A stretch of DNA of 64,000 nucleotides from Bradyrhizobium tropiciagri (GCF_001189845.1 NZ_LFLZ01000014.1:62001-126000); one strand, 5' to 3'. Counted from the first letter of the stretch, positions 10,612 to 20,809 are shown. Numbers and translations: made by a program. The notes: generated from the sequence alone by a model not told the origin.

Positions 10612-12627
10612 ATGTTGTGCCTAGGAATAAGTGGTGGTCTTGACAGAATCTATGAAAGCTCGCCGGAGCTGCCGAGTACATTTCTTCACGATGGCGCTGC
10701 GGTTCTTGTGCAGGATGGCCGCGTGATTGCTGCCGTCGAAGAGGAGCGCCTCAACCGCGTCAAGCACTCCAACAAGTTGCCGAGCAACTCCATCCGATAC
10801 TGCCTTTCTACCGCAGGAGTTGAGCTCGGCGAGATCGACCGTATCGCGTTCTACGCGACTGAAGCCTACTGCAATACAATGCTCGAGCGTCTTTCTGTTT
10901 CCAAGCCCGTTCCGTTGGACGCCAAACTGTTGATGCGCCAGCTGCTGGCACGGGAGTTCGACGCCGAGATCGATCCGTCGCGGCTTTCCTTCGTAAATCA
11001 CCATGAAGCGCATGCCGTGAGCGCGTTTGCCATGTCGGGGTTCGAACAAAGTCTCATTTTTACGATCGACGGTAGTGGCGATTTTCTCTCCGGCTTATTG
11101 GCGGTGGGGTCTGGCATCGAAATTGCGCAACTTGCAAGCTTCCCGGAACGTAACTCCCTGGGGCTGTTCTATCTCGAGACGATCCGATATCTCGGCTACG
11201 GGTTGTTCGACGAGTACAAAGTGATGGGGCTTGCCCCGTATGGTGATCCCGCTCCCTATCGCGAACTCTTCGCGCAGTTCTACGAGTTGTTGGACAAGGG
11301 TGGCTATCGCGTTCACCTGGATCGGATCGCTCCGGCCCTGGTCCGCCACATCGAGGTTCGGCGAAAAGGAATGCCATTCACCCAACAACATCGAGATGTC
11401 AGCGCTTCGTTGCAGGAGGCGCTGGAGCGGATCGTGTTTCACATCCTGCGGCACCATCGTGAAGCGACAGGCATAGCACGCTTGTGCCTGGCTGGAGGGG
11501 TAGCCCATAATTGCACGCTGAACGGTAAGCTGCTTTATTCCGGGCTATTTGACGACATCTTTGTTCAACCCGCGGCGCACGACGCCGGTTGCGCGCTCGG
11601 CGCTGCATTGATCGTGTCAAATGAGCTGGGCAGGCCGGCGCCGCGCGAGCGACTGCCGGACGTTTATTGGGGGCCCGATCTCGGCAATGAGCAAGCCGTG
11701 GAGCGTGAGCTCAACGCATGGTCAGGCCACCTCGACATTCAACGAAGTGATGACATAGCATCCAGTGCGGCAGACTGGATGGCAAATGGCGCTGTAATCG
11801 GCTGGGTTCAGGGCCGCTCTGAGTTCGGCCCACGTGCGCTTGGTAACCGCAGCATTCTTGCGGACCCGCGGCCAGCCGATAACAAGAACCGAATTAACGA
11901 GATGGTCAAAAAGCGCGAGAGTTATCGTCCGTTTGCGCCGTCTGTACTGGTAGAGCATGCGAGCGAGTTCTTCGAGCTTCCAGGCGGCACGAGGGAGCTG
12001 CCGTTCATGAACTTTGTGGTTCGCGTGCGTGAAGCCCAGCGTAGCGTGCTCGGTGCGATCACGCACGTTGACGGGACCGCTCGGCTGCAAACGGTGTCGC
12101 GCGAGACAAACCCCGCTTATTGGGATTTAATCAACGAGTTCAAGAAGCGAACTGGAATACCGATTCTTCTAAACACGTCGTTTAACAACAATGCCGAGCC
12201 GATCGTTGATTCGGTGTCAGACGCGATCGTTACGTTCTTGACGACCGATTTGGACGGACTTGTGGTCGGGCCGTTCCTGGTCAAGAAGCGGACGGCAACA
12301 TTGCAGGATTGGAGCGCACTGGGCGTTTCATTGCCACCCTATGCATCGCTTCATCGTGTCCGCTCTCACGTAGCGGTAGATCGTCAGGAGACGGTCTGCG
12401 AGATCCGCACGGGACATTCCGCCTACGATAGTATGCGCATCTCACATGAGCTTTTCGAGATGTTGATGCGGGTCGAGGGCGAGGCGTCGCTCGGCTGTCT
12501 GCTCGACGCAACCATGCTGGGCCAGGACAAGCGTGAAGATCTCGTGAAGGAATTGCGGCTCGTGTGGGAGCTGCGAGGCATTCGTCTGCATCCGCCGCGC
12601 GCGGCCTGCGACCGCAATAAAGTGTAA
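10612..12627 (+). CDS. nolO: NolO Nod-factor carbamoyltransferase
   Basis: 671 residues from ATG 10612, chosen because GGAG lies six bases upstream and the family start MLCLGISGG follows; the ORF extends upstream without support. It is a paralogue of NodU. In NGR234, NolO carbamoylates O-3 (or O-4) of the non-reducing residue. VNHHEAHAVSAF near 131 is the Kae1-like metal motif, and EFGPRALGNRSILADP near 404 is conserved in the C-terminal half. The last 100 residues beyond the catalytic domain (from about residue 570) are peculiar to NolO. Intact. Confidence 0.94.
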   Translation: MLCLGISGGLDRIYESSPELPSTFLHDGAAVLVQDGRVIAAVEEERLNRVKHSNKLPSNSIRYCLSTAGVELGEIDRIAFYATEAYCNTMLERLSVSKPVPLDAKLLMRQLLAREFDAEIDPSRLSFVNHHEAHAVSAFAMSGFEQSLIFTIDGSGDFLSGLLAVGSGIEIAQLASFPERNSLGLFYLETIRYLGYGLFDEYKVMGLAPYGDPAPYRELFAQFYELLDKGGYRVHLDRIAPALVRHIEVRRKGMPFTQQHRDVSASLQEALERIVFHILRHHREATGIARLCLAGGVAHNCTLNGKLLYSGLFDDIFVQPAAHDAGCALGAALIVSNELGRPAPRERLPDVYWGPDLGNEQAVERELNAWSGHLDIQRSDDIASSAADWMANGAVIGWVQGRSEFGPRALGNRSILADPRPADNKNRINEMVKKRESYRPFAPSVLVEHASEFFELPGGTRELPFMNFVVRVREAQRSVLGAITHVDGTARLQTVSRETNPAYWDLINEFKKRTGIPILLNTSFNNNAEPIVDSVSDAIVTFLTTDLDGLVVGPFLVKKRTATLQDWSALGVSLPPYASLHRVRSHVAVDRQETVCEIRTGHSAYDSMRISHELFEMLMRVEGEASLGCLLDATMLGQDKREDLVKELRLVWELRGIRLHPPRAACDRNKV

Positions 12628-12929
12628 AGCAAAACATAGCCGTAACTCATGAGCATGGCCATGCCTATGCCTGCATGTGAGGAGGCCAGGCCGTCCGACG
12701 CACGGAGGGGGCATCGGCCATCCGGCTGAAATCGGCACGTCGCCGCAACACCGCTCAAGAAAAGACGGAAAGTGTTGCGAGATCTCGGCGCATCACGGAT
12801 AGCACTGATATGAAGTTCTACCGACGCAGCTCGCCGGCACCGCAATTTCAGACCGCGACGTCGGACGAGATGATACATGAGACGTCTGCAATGGCGTCTT
12901 TTGTCCAACCAGGAGCCCGGGAAGAGGCC

Positions 12930-13916
12930 ATGCAGAGCGGTTCGAAGAATGATAGGTTCGTAGTGTCCCGACGACGTACGGGATTCGGCGACTGCCTGTG
13001 GTCGCTGGCGGCTGCTTGGCGTTTTGCACAGCGGACCGGGCGGAACCTGGTCATCGATTGGCGGGGGTCTTGTTATCTCGACCAGCCGTTCATCAATGCC
13101 TTTCCAGTGTTCTTTGAACCGGTTCAGGACATTGCCGGCGTACGGGTGATTTGCGACGACCAGATCAATCAGCGCTCGTTTCCAGGACCATTCTTTCCGA
13201 GTTGGTGGAATAAGCCATCGATCGACTGCGTCTATCGGCCGGACGAGCAAATTTTCCGAGAGCGCGACGAACTCGATCAACTGTTTCAAAGCCAGCAAGA
13301 CAGCGATGCGAACACTGTCGTTTGTGACGCCTGCCTGATGTGGCGCTGCGATCAAGAAGCAGAACGAGAAATCTTTCGGAGCATCAAACCACGCCCTGAG
13401 AGTCAGGCCCGGATTGATGCCATTTATCGCGAGCACTTTGAGCCATACAGTATGATCGGCATTCATGTTCGACACGGCAACGGCGAGGACATTATGGGGC
13501 ATGCTCCGTATTGGACCGATCCGGAGCGCGCCCTGCGACAGGTCTGTAATGCGATTGAAAGGGCCAAGGCGTTGCCGCACACAAAGCCCGTGAGGGCGTT
13601 CCTGTGCACGGACAGCGCGCACGTCCTCGAGCAGGTTTCGGCGATATTTCCTGATGTTTTCACGATTCCCAAGCGCTTCAAGCCGCCTCAGGCCGGACCG
13701 TTGCACAGCGGGGCGCTCGGAGCCGAGGGCGGCTTTGCCGCCCTTACCGAAATGTATCTCCTCGCGCGGTGCGACACTGCAATCCGTTTTCCTCCGACAA
13801 GCGCTTTCACACGCTATGCACGCCTGTTTGTGCCACGCGTCATAGAGTTCGACCTAAACGATCCGGGCCGACTAATCTTGATTGAAGAATCCTCCCAAGA
13901 GGTCGTGACGGCATGA
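12930..13916 (+). CDS. nodZ: NodZ alpha-1,6-fucosyltransferase
   Basis: 328 residues from ATG 12930. The frame is open to an ATG at 12810, but the B. japonicum protein starts just before RFVxSRRRTGFGDC, and no ribosome site supports 12810, so the shorter form is preferred. NodZ transfers L-fucose from GDP-fucose to O-6 of the reducing-end N-acetylglucosamine of the Nod factor (GT23 family). HVRHGNGED near residue 180 contains the catalytic/GDP-fucose Arg, and RFPPTSAFTRYA is conserved near the C-terminus. It is about 300 bases downstream of nolO, and I see no nod box before it. Confidence 0.95.
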   Translation: MQSGSKNDRFVVSRRRTGFGDCLWSLAAAWRFAQRTGRNLVIDWRGSCYLDQPFINAFPVFFEPVQDIAGVRVICDDQINQRSFPGPFFPSWWNKPSIDCVYRPDEQIFRERDELDQLFQSQQDSDANTVVCDACLMWRCDQEAEREIFRSIKPRPESQARIDAIYREHFEPYSMIGIHVRHGNGEDIMGHAPYWTDPERALRQVCNAIERAKALPHTKPVRAFLCTDSAHVLEQVSAIFPDVFTIPKRFKPPQAGPLHSGALGAEGGFAALTEMYLLARCDTAIRFPPTSAFTRYARLFVPRVIEFDLNDPGRLILIEESSQEVVTA

Positions 13917-14095
13917 ACGTCGTAGCTTGCCTCATTGATTTGATGGCCGCTCTTTGCATCAAAAAGTGCTATCACGTGTTTTCCGGGCGTAAAATCGTTG
14001 GCGAAGTGGCCGCTGGCAGCGAGGTTACCCTGGAGGACGCTAACCCTCGGGAGTGCGAAGCGCGACATCGATCAACAATTGCCCCGCCGCGCTAA
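13913..14095 (+). CDS. Possible 60-residue protein overlapping the nodZ stop
   Basis: The ATG overlaps the nodZ TGA (ATGA), the only support for translation. The 60 residues contain a hydrophobic stretch and CIKKCYHVF but no family I recognise. It could be a coupled small protein or chance. Confidence 0.25.
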   Translation: MNVVACLIDLMAALCIKKCYHVFSGRKIVGEVAAGSEVTLEDANPRECEARHRSTIAPPR

Positions 14096-14985
14096 AAAGG
14101 TGCGCGCCAATCTCCGTCTTCGCCTCGCGCGAACCTTGGGAATTTGGCTGGTCCTGACGTCGGACAAGGCTGCGCTCCCATATCACCGCGGCCGACGTTA
14201 GAGGGGATGGTATGCATTGATGCTTGCTCCTTGGGAGGTCGAGCAGCGCCATGCTCTGAAAAATGAGCCAACAGTGCCTCCTTTCCAGGACCTCGAAGGC
14301 GCGGGTGTGGCTTGAGACAGTCTGATGCCAGGAGCGTTCCGCCGTTGGCAGCTGAAGTGTAGGACGTAGAAGATGCTGGGCCCGCTGAGCGCGCATCTTC
14401 GTCTTCCGCGGTCGCCGGAGCGATCTTGTGAAGGTGGCACGCGTGGCGGGGAGTATACTTGTTCACCAAAAGGCTAGGGAGAAGGAAGAATCATCGGGTC
14501 ATCGGTCGCGGGTGAACCGTAAACGATGTCTCCGGCGTAGCTGAACTATCTGCTGGCCAGGATCGATTGGCGCAACAGCCCTCAAGGCCGTCTGCCGCTC
14601 GCTCGCCCAACTGACGCAGGCGCGACCGGGGACGCCGTTCAGACAATCAGCGCACCGGCTCACGATGCGCGAAAGGAATTCGCGGCGATATGCGACTGCC
14701 AGTGCGTGTCAGGTCGGGCAGCTGTAGGGAAATCGGACGTGCCAGGATGATAACGTCAGTTTCGGATCGCTGAACGGCGCGGCTAACAGGCCCGACCGTA
14801 CCGACCGATCGTTGCTCCGCGACAAATGCTGCCCAGCTGTCGGATTCGCGGTTGCGCAAGCAGGAAAGAGCGCGCGCTTCCAGGCCCGTATCCATCCAGG
14901 CGAGCGCGTGGTTCCGACATTTTTGTTGCTAACATGCCATTGTTGTCGCAAAGCGAATGCGCCGTTGCGAACCTGCCAAGCGTTC
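14096..14985. other. Gene-poor stretch between nodZ and the fixR control region
   Basis: About 890 bases in which several frames stay open on both strands but none gives recognisable protein or a good start. I see no transposase remnant or RNA gene. Confidence 0.4.
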
Positions 14986-14986
14986 T

Positions 14987-15001
14987 GCGACACCAGGCCG
15001 C
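14987..15001 (+). promoter_or_regulatory. RegR-like upstream activator site of fixR-nifA
   Basis: GCGACACCAGGCCGC matches the published RegR core pattern GNGRCRTTNNGNCGC except that CC replaces TT. Its centre is about 64 bases upstream of the predicted RpoN start, close to the -68 region where RegR is known to act at the B. japonicum fixR promoter. Identified by eye. Confidence 0.5.
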
Positions 15002-15031
15002 AAAGCCGGAGCGGCGTTGCCTCGGTTATGG

Positions 15032-15048
15032 TGGCCCAATTCCTGCTT
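15032..15048 (+). promoter_or_regulatory. RpoN (-24/-12) promoter of fixR-nifA
   Basis: TGGCCCAATTCCTGCTT: GG at 15033-15034 and GC at 15045-15046 with the obligatory ten bases between. The predicted start is near 15058, about 26 bases before the fixR GTG. The B. japonicum fixR-nifA operon has such a promoter overlapping a RegR-activated one. Confidence 0.8.
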
Positions 15049-15083
15049 GGAGTGCGCGAGCACGCAACAGGAGAGGGGGTGGC

Positions 15084-15920
15084 GTGGGTCTCGATTTGCC
15101 AAATGACGATCTGATCCCGAGCCCGCTGCTGGCGATGCACTCGACTTGTCCGTTTCATGCCGATAAAGCCGGCGTGCATCGAGGAGAAGGGAAGACGATG
15201 CTTCTAACCGGCGCATCGCGCGGAATTGGTCACGCTACTGCCAAGCTGTTTTCAGAAGCCGGCTGGCGTATCATTTCTTGCGCGCGCCAGCCGTTCGACG
15301 GCGAGCGCTGCCCGTGGGAATCAGGGAACGAGGATCATGTCCAGATCGACCTCAGCGACCATCGAATGCTGCCGCGCGCGGTGAGCGAGGTGAAGAAACG
15401 GTTGAGCGGCGGAGTGTTGCACGCCCTGGTGAATAATGCCGGGATTTCGCCGAAAACACCTAATGGGGACCGGCTAACGTCTTTGACGACGTCCATCGAG
15501 ACTTGGATGAGGGTCTTCCATCTCAATCTCGTGGCTCCGATCCTGCTGGCGCAGGGTTTGTTTGACGAGCTGAGAGCTGGGTCAGGATCGATCGTCAATG
15601 TGACTTCGATCGCCGGATCGAAGGTGCATCCGTTTGCTGGAAGTGCCTATGCGACGTCGAAGGCGGCGCTTGCAAGTCTCACACGCGAAATGGCACATGA
15701 TTACGCGCCGCACGGCATTCGTGTGAATGCGATCGCTCCCGGCGAAATCGCGACGGACATGTTGTCGCCCGAAACCGAAGCGCGTCTTGTGCCCACTATC
15801 CCGCTGCGCAGAGTGGGAACGCCCGATGAGGTGGCCAAGGTCATCTTCTTCCTGTGCTCAGATGCTGCGAGCTACGTCACGGGAGCCGAGCTGCCGATCA
15901 ACGGTGGGCAACATCTGTGA
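15084..15920 (+). CDS. fixR: FixR, short-chain dehydrogenase/reductase-like protein
   Basis: 278 residues from GTG 15084, with AGGAGAGG seven bases upstream; this gives the known FixR start (MGLDLPND) and length. The long frame extending to 14826 crosses the promoter and is not coding. Rossmann motif TGASRGIGHATA is near residue 42, NNAG near 117, and the catalytic Ser, Tyr and Lys (VTSIAGS, SAYATSKAA) are present, so it should be an active SDR. Its substrate is unknown and it is dispensable for fixation in B. japonicum. First gene of the fixR-nifA operon. Confidence 0.96.
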   Translation: MGLDLPNDDLIPSPLLAMHSTCPFHADKAGVHRGEGKTMLLTGASRGIGHATAKLFSEAGWRIISCARQPFDGERCPWESGNEDHVQIDLSDHRMLPRAVSEVKKRLSGGVLHALVNNAGISPKTPNGDRLTSLTTSIETWMRVFHLNLVAPILLAQGLFDELRAGSGSIVNVTSIAGSKVHPFAGSAYATSKAALASLTREMAHDYAPHGIRVNAIAPGEIATDMLSPETEARLVPTIPLRRVGTPDEVAKVIFFLCSDAASYVTGAELPINGGQHL

Positions 15921-16096
15921 TCGGCCTCGCCTTGCGAGGCAGCTGACTTGAGCTGCAGCAGTGGAACGTGCGTTCTACGCTGACGTCGGGCATCCATTCC
16001 GCAAAAGAAACGCACTGAAAGTTTATCGTCGTGCCACGAAAAGCTGTTACGCTTCTACGGCGTCTCGTCAACACTTGGCCCTAGATCGAGAATGAC

Positions 16097-17923
16097 ATGC
16101 CTAACGAAGCTCGCAAACCGGAACAAGTCGCCAGGGAGGATGATCAAAACAACGGAGACCGCCTCATGCTGCATATCGCTTCCGCACGCGAAAGACCTGC
16201 CTCAGAAGTGGAGCCGCAACGCGAGTTCTCCGTCGAGCCATTGCGCGAGAGCGCACTGACCGGCATCTTCGAAATATCGAAGATACTGACCGCTCCTTGC
16301 CGGCTTGAAGTCACCTTGGCCCACGTTCTCGAGCTTCTGCAATCGTTTGTGCAGATGCGACACGGCATCGTCTCACTGTTCGACGATGACGGGATGCCAG
16401 ACATCACCGTGGGCGACGGCTGGAGCGAAGGCAGCGACGAACGGTACCGGATGCGCTTGCCCCGGAAGGCGATCAACCAAATCGTCGCGGAGGACCGGCC
16501 TCTTGTCGCCGAGGATGTGGCAGCCGAGCCGGCATTCAGCGCTGCCGACCTCGAGGTGCTGGGCGCCTCGGATAATACACCCGTCTCGTTCATCGGAGTG
16601 CCAATTCGCATCGACTCCAAGGTCGTTGGTACGCTGACAGTCGACCGTATCCGCGACGAAAGGTCGAGTCTCCGGCTCGATTACGACACACGGCTGCTTG
16701 CCATGATCGCCAATTTGGTGGGACAGACAGTGAAGCTGCACCGCTTGTTCGCCTGCGACCGCGAACGGCTGATGGTGGAGAAGGACCGGCTACAAAAGCA
16801 ATTGTTTGAGCTTAGGCAACCTGCACGGGATCGTAAGAAGGTCCACGTTCATGGCATCATTGGCGACAGCCCGGCGCTCCGTGGGCTTCTCGAGAAGATC
16901 GCGATCGTAGCCAAATCGAACAGCACGGTTCTACTGCGCGGTGAATCCGGGACCGGAAAGGAACTGGTAGCCAAAGCCATTCACGAGTCGTCATCTCGAG
17001 CCAAGCGGCCCTTCGTCAAACTGAATTGCGCGGCGCTGCCTGAGACGGTCCTGGAGTCCGAATTGTTTGGCCATGAAAAAGGTGCCTTCACCGGCGCGTT
17101 CAGCTCGCGCAAGGGGCGCTTCGAGCTTGCTGACAAAGGGACACTATTTCTAGACGAGATCGGCGAGATTTCGGCGCCGTTCCAGGCGAAATTGCTGCGA
17201 GTTCTGCAAGAGCAGGAGTTCGAGCGCGTCGGCAGCAACCAGACCATCAAGGTCGATGTTCGTGTCATAGCAGCGACCAACAGGAACCTGGAAGAGGCCG
17301 TAGCAAAGAGCGAATTTCGCGCAGACCTTTACTATCGGATCAGCGTCGTTCCTTTGCTCCTGCCGCCGCTGCGTGAGCGGCGCAGCGATATTCCGCTGCT
17401 GGCCAGCGAGTTTCTCAGGAACTTCAATAACGAGAACGGGCGTACGCTGACCTTGGATGCGAGCGCGATTGATGTGCTGATGAATTGCGGCTTTCCCGGG
17501 AATGTCCGAGAGCTCGAAAACTGCATTCAGCGCACGGCGACGCTGTCCGCCGGGCCAGCGATCGTGAGAAATGATTTCGCTTGTTGCCACGGTCAATGTC
17601 TTTCCGCCATGCTGTGGAAAAGTACATCGGAGGAGATGATCATGCCGGCGGTCCCGAGCGCGCCGGTACTGGCTAAGTCGATCACTCCGCTACCTGAAGC
17701 GACCGCGCCGGCTCCGCCAGGCGGCAGCGAGTTGGCCTCGCTGGCTGCTCCTCCCGGCACAGTCCTCGTAAGTGGCGCGAAGATCGCCGATCGCGAGCGA
17801 GTCATTGCAGCCATGGAAAAATCTGGATGGGTGCAGGCAAAAGCAGCGCGCTTGCTGGGGCTAACGCCGCGTCAGATTGGTTACGCGTTGAGGAAATACG
17901 GAATCGAGATCAAGCGGTTTTGA
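16097..17923 (+). CDS. nifA: NifA, RpoN-dependent activator of nif/fix genes
   Basis: 608 residues. Order: N-terminal GAF domain (about 55-205), AAA+ domain with Walker A GESGTGKE near 284 and the RpoN-contacting GAFTGA near 331, an interdomain linker with Cys496-X4-Cys501 (CCHGQC), and a C-terminal Fis-type helix-turn-helix (about 570-605, QAKAARLLGLTPRQIGYALR). The Cys linker is the mark of the oxygen-sensitive rhizobial NifA class that does not need NifL. It lies 176 bases after fixR. Probable targets in this window have NifA or -24/-12 sites at 18055, 20810, 49055 and 63912. Confidence 0.97.
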   Translation: MPNEARKPEQVAREDDQNNGDRLMLHIASARERPASEVEPQREFSVEPLRESALTGIFEISKILTAPCRLEVTLAHVLELLQSFVQMRHGIVSLFDDDGMPDITVGDGWSEGSDERYRMRLPRKAINQIVAEDRPLVAEDVAAEPAFSAADLEVLGASDNTPVSFIGVPIRIDSKVVGTLTVDRIRDERSSLRLDYDTRLLAMIANLVGQTVKLHRLFACDRERLMVEKDRLQKQLFELRQPARDRKKVHVHGIIGDSPALRGLLEKIAIVAKSNSTVLLRGESGTGKELVAKAIHESSSRAKRPFVKLNCAALPETVLESELFGHEKGAFTGAFSSRKGRFELADKGTLFLDEIGEISAPFQAKLLRVLQEQEFERVGSNQTIKVDVRVIAATNRNLEEAVAKSEFRADLYYRISVVPLLLPPLRERRSDIPLLASEFLRNFNNENGRTLTLDASAIDVLMNCGFPGNVRELENCIQRTATLSAGPAIVRNDFACCHGQCLSAMLWKSTSEEMIMPAVPSAPVLAKSITPLPEATAPAPPGGSELASLAAPPGTVLVSGAKIADRERVIAAMEKSGWVQAKAARLLGLTPRQIGYALRKYGIEIKRF

Positions 17924-18054
17924 GCGCAAGGATCTTGGCGTCACTTACCTAACGTTTCCGGCGGCGGCACGGCGCTGTCGCGGCTTCGACGCATGTCGGT
18001 ATTCGTCCCTCACAAAACCGGGCCAGGTCGCTCGATCGGCTCCGTCCAGGCCTT

Positions 18055-18070
18055 TGTAATGGCGAGCACA
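18055..18070 (+). promoter_or_regulatory. NifA upstream activator sequence for fixA
   Basis: TGT-N10-ACA, a perfect NifA site core, 19 bases upstream of the -24 element. Its centre is about 52 bases from the predicted start, closer than the usual 80-150. Confidence 0.65.
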
Positions 18071-18088
18071 GTCCAAGGAGAGTCGTTG

Positions 18089-18104
18089 TGGTACGAGACT
18101 TGCT
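18089..18104 (+). promoter_or_regulatory. RpoN (-24/-12) promoter of fixA
   Basis: TGGTACGAGACTTGCT, an excellent match to TGGYACG-N4-TTGC with GG at 18090-18091 and GC at 18102-18103. Start predicted near 18115, 27 bases before the fixA GTG. A frame open from 18088 would begin inside the promoter, which rules out that start. Confidence 0.85.
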
Positions 18105-18141
18105 GTTCTCTTCGCGGTGTCGTAACTTCTGGAGCAACTCC

Positions 18142-18984
18142 GTGCACAATGTCGTCTGCATCAAACAGGTTCCCGACTCTGCACAGATTCGCGTGCACCC
18201 CGTTACCAATACGATCATGCGTCAGGGTGTGCCGACCATCATCAACCCATATGACCTCTTTGCGCTTGAGGCCGCGCTGGAACTGCGCGATCGGTTTGGC
18301 GGCGAAATAACCGTGCTTACAATGGGCCCGCCGTCGGCGGAAGACTCTTTGAGGAAGGCGCTGACCTATGGCGCCGATCGCGCCGTACTGCTCACCGATC
18401 GATGCTTTGCGGGCTCCGACACCCTTGCCACGACGTATGCACTGGCAACAGCCATCCGAAAGATCGGCAAGGAATATGGCCCGGTAAACCTCATCTTCAC
18501 GGGCAAGCAGACCATCGACGGCGATACCGCGCAGGTTGGGCCCGGCATCGCAAAGCGCCTGGGCGTGCTGCAGCTTACCTACGTCGCCAAGGTCAGATCC
18601 CTGGATCTCGCCGCACACACAATCGAAGCGGAACGACGTTCCGAAGGTGGTATCCAGGTCCTGCACACGAGGCTGCCCTGTCTCGTCACCATGCTGGAGG
18701 CGACAAACCAGATTCGGCGCGGCGCGATGGCGGATGCCTTACGTGCCGCACGGGCGCCGATCGTGAAATGGAGCGCGCACGACGCAGGCGTTGAGGACAT
18801 CTCCAAATGCGGTCTCAAGGGCTCACCGACCGTCGTCAAGCGAGTGTTCGCCCCCTCTGCACGCGCCGAGAAGGCGGCCTTGGTTGAGGCCACGGAGCAA
18901 CCCGCGCAGGCGCTGATAGACGCTATTTTCAAGTATCAACCCAAGCTCGAAGCCGATCTTGCGGTATCAGCCCGTGATGCTTGA
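18142..18984 (+). CDS. fixA: FixA, electron-transfer flavoprotein beta-type subunit
   Basis: 280 residues from GTG 18142, with GGAG seven bases upstream; it begins MHNVVCIKQVPDSAQI as in B. japonicum FixA. FixA pairs with FixB in the FixABCX bifurcating complex that raises electrons to ferredoxin/flavodoxin potential for nitrogenase. ETF-beta signatures such as GKQTIDGDTAQVGPGIA are present. It stands alone here, as in B. japonicum, where fixBCX is elsewhere. Expected to be NifA/RpoN-dependent. Confidence 0.97.
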   Translation: MHNVVCIKQVPDSAQIRVHPVTNTIMRQGVPTIINPYDLFALEAALELRDRFGGEITVLTMGPPSAEDSLRKALTYGADRAVLLTDRCFAGSDTLATTYALATAIRKIGKEYGPVNLIFTGKQTIDGDTAQVGPGIAKRLGVLQLTYVAKVRSLDLAAHTIEAERRSEGGIQVLHTRLPCLVTMLEATNQIRRGAMADALRAARAPIVKWSAHDAGVEDISKCGLKGSPTVVKRVFAPSARAEKAALVEATEQPAQALIDAIFKYQPKLEADLAVSARDA

Positions 18985-19078
18985 TCTGGATAGAAGGTCA
19001 GTCAGACCAAAACACAAGTCCAGCTTCGAGATGGCGGTGACGACGAGGCGAAACCTGTCTGCATCCGGGAGCACCATG

Positions 19079-20476
19079 CTAGGGCGATGCCGTTTGCACG
19101 CCCAAGGTGTTATCATTTGGTTCAGGGTGTGAACGGTCCGCGGTTCTCGACGGTTTGGCGGTGCCCCGATAGATGGTCAGTGCCGCGATGATGCCGAGCG
19201 TGGCTGAAAACATCAGCCAATACGCCGGTGAAGCCTTGTCGTTGGTCCGCTCAATGAGCCAGGTCGAGGCCAACGGCGTAAAGGTCCCAAACAAGGCGGC
19301 CGCGAGTGCGAAGGCCAGGGAAAAGCAAGTTGTGCGCACATGCGCGGGCACGATCTCAACGAGCGCGCCCAACATAGTTCCGCTGTAGGTGCCAAAATAG
19401 AACGAGAACATCATCGCGACCGCCAACATCTTGCCGAAGGTGGGAGCGCTTACCAGCCAGTTCAAAGCCGGATACGCGCTCATCAATGCAAGGCCGGCAA
19501 TGGCGAGCAGAACTGGCTTTCGGCCGATACGGTCGGAGACGGCGCCGCCAATTGGATTCCAGATGAAATTGGTCATGGCGACCAGGAGCGTCACCAGGAG
19601 AGCATCCTGAGCGGACAGCTTCAAGACTGTCTTGCCGAAAGTGGGCGTGTAAACGGTGACGAAATAGAAGGTCGTTGTGCTCAGGATCGCCATCATCATT
19701 CCGAGAACGACTATGCGCCAGCCGACCAGCGCCGAGGCAAAGATCTCGCGGGCTTTCGGATGCTTCTTCATCGCCAGAAATTCCGGCGTTTCCTCCAGTG
19801 TTCGACGAAGAAGGAAAATAAGCGGGATGATAAGGCAGCCGAGAAAAAACGGAATGCGCCACCCCCAGGAGGCGACGGTTTCGGCCGGCATCGACTCGTT
19901 CAGCAGGTAGCCCACGCTCGCCGCGACAAAGATCGCGACCTGCTGGCTAGAGGATTGAAAGGATGTATAGAAGCCGCGATTGCCTGGGGTTGCGATCTCC
20001 GCCAGGTAGACTGAAACGCCGCCGACCTCGACGCCGGCGGAAAAACCCTGCAGCAGCCGTCCAGCCAAAACGATAATCGGGGCTGCAATGCCAATGGTCG
20101 CGTAACTGGGACAGAAAGCGATAATGACAGTGCCGATCGCCATGATCGATAGTGTGATGATCAGGCCTTTTCGACGGCCGATCTGATCGATATAGGCGCC
20201 GAGGACGATTGCGCCTACTGGACGCATTAAGGCACCCAACCAGAACACGCCGAAAGTGTTGACCAACGAGGCTGTTTCACTTTCGGATGGGAAGAAGGCT
20301 CGTCCGATAGCGCTGGCGTAAAAGCCAAACAGGAAAAAGTCGAATTGCTCCAGGAAATTGCCGCTGGTTGCACGCAGGATCGCATTGACGCGCGATTTAA
20401 CCGTCCCGTGCTGAATAAGTGTCTGTGACAAGCGAGTTTCCTTCCCGTCAAAAATGGCCGGTTCGGAAAACCTCAC
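19079..20476 (-). CDS. MHS-family MFS proton symporter (citrate/tricarboxylate-type)
   Basis: Up to 465 residues with about twelve hydrophobic segments. It has the metabolite:H+ symporter signatures [17 protein letters not shown] at the N-terminus, DQIGRRKG after helix two and [14 protein letters not shown] around helix four. Closest by eye to citrate/tricarballylate importers (CitA, TcuC); such carriers import carboxylates or betaines. The 465-residue form starts with GTG; TTG at 20431 follows AAGGAA and is an alternative giving a start more like the family. Convergent with fixA. Substrate not determinable. Confidence 0.9.
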   Translation of the reverse strand: MRFSEPAIFDGKETRLSQTLIQHGTVKSRVNAILRATSGNFLEQFDFFLFGFYASAIGRAFFPSESETASLVNTFGVFWLGALMRPVGAIVLGAYIDQIGRRKGLIITLSIMAIGTVIIAFCPSYATIGIAAPIIVLAGRLLQGFSAGVEVGGVSVYLAEIATPGNRGFYTSFQSSSQQVAIFVAASVGYLLNESMPAETVASWGWRIPFFLGCLIIPLIFLLRRTLEETPEFLAMKKHPKAREIFASALVGWRIVVLGMMMAILSTTTFYFVTVYTPTFGKTVLKLSAQDALLVTLLVAMTNFIWNPIGGAVSDRIGRKPVLLAIAGLALMSAYPALNWLVSAPTFGKMLAVAMMFSFYFGTYSGTMLGALVEIVPAHVRTTCFSLAFALAAALFGTFTPLASTWLIERTNDKASPAYWLMFSATLGIIAALTIYRGTAKPSRTADRSHPEPNDNTLGVQTASP

Positions 20477-20809
20477 GCCAGCCCAATTGCATCAGGCCGT
20501 GACTTCGTCATTGGTGACATTACCGGCCGAGCGGAAGGCGCCTGATCTTTCCGGCGTATTTTCGGCGATAATTAGATTAGTGCACATATTTCAGCGCCAG
20601 TTCGCGGAGCACCAGCAGATCTCAACGCCAATTGCCGCAAGCGCACTTCACCTCAAACTAGAATTGACGAATACCTGAGGCGATTCGTTTGCCGGCTCAC
20701 GGCAGCTATGATGCTTGTTCGGGGGATTCTGGCGGTCAAGGACGTATGCCCCTCGTGGCCAGAGGCTGGCACTTATTCGCCGCTCGATTTCCGACAGCCA
20801 TGCAAACCG

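Noticed and set aside
12423..13706. 427-codon minus-strand ORF across nolO-nodZ
   Set aside because: Shadow of nodZ and the nolO 3' end; both sense genes are clearly recognised.
14826..15083. 86-codon in-frame extension of fixR
   Set aside because: It runs through the RegR-like site, the -24/-12 promoter and the predicted start; GTG 15084 has a strong ribosome site and gives the known 278-residue length.
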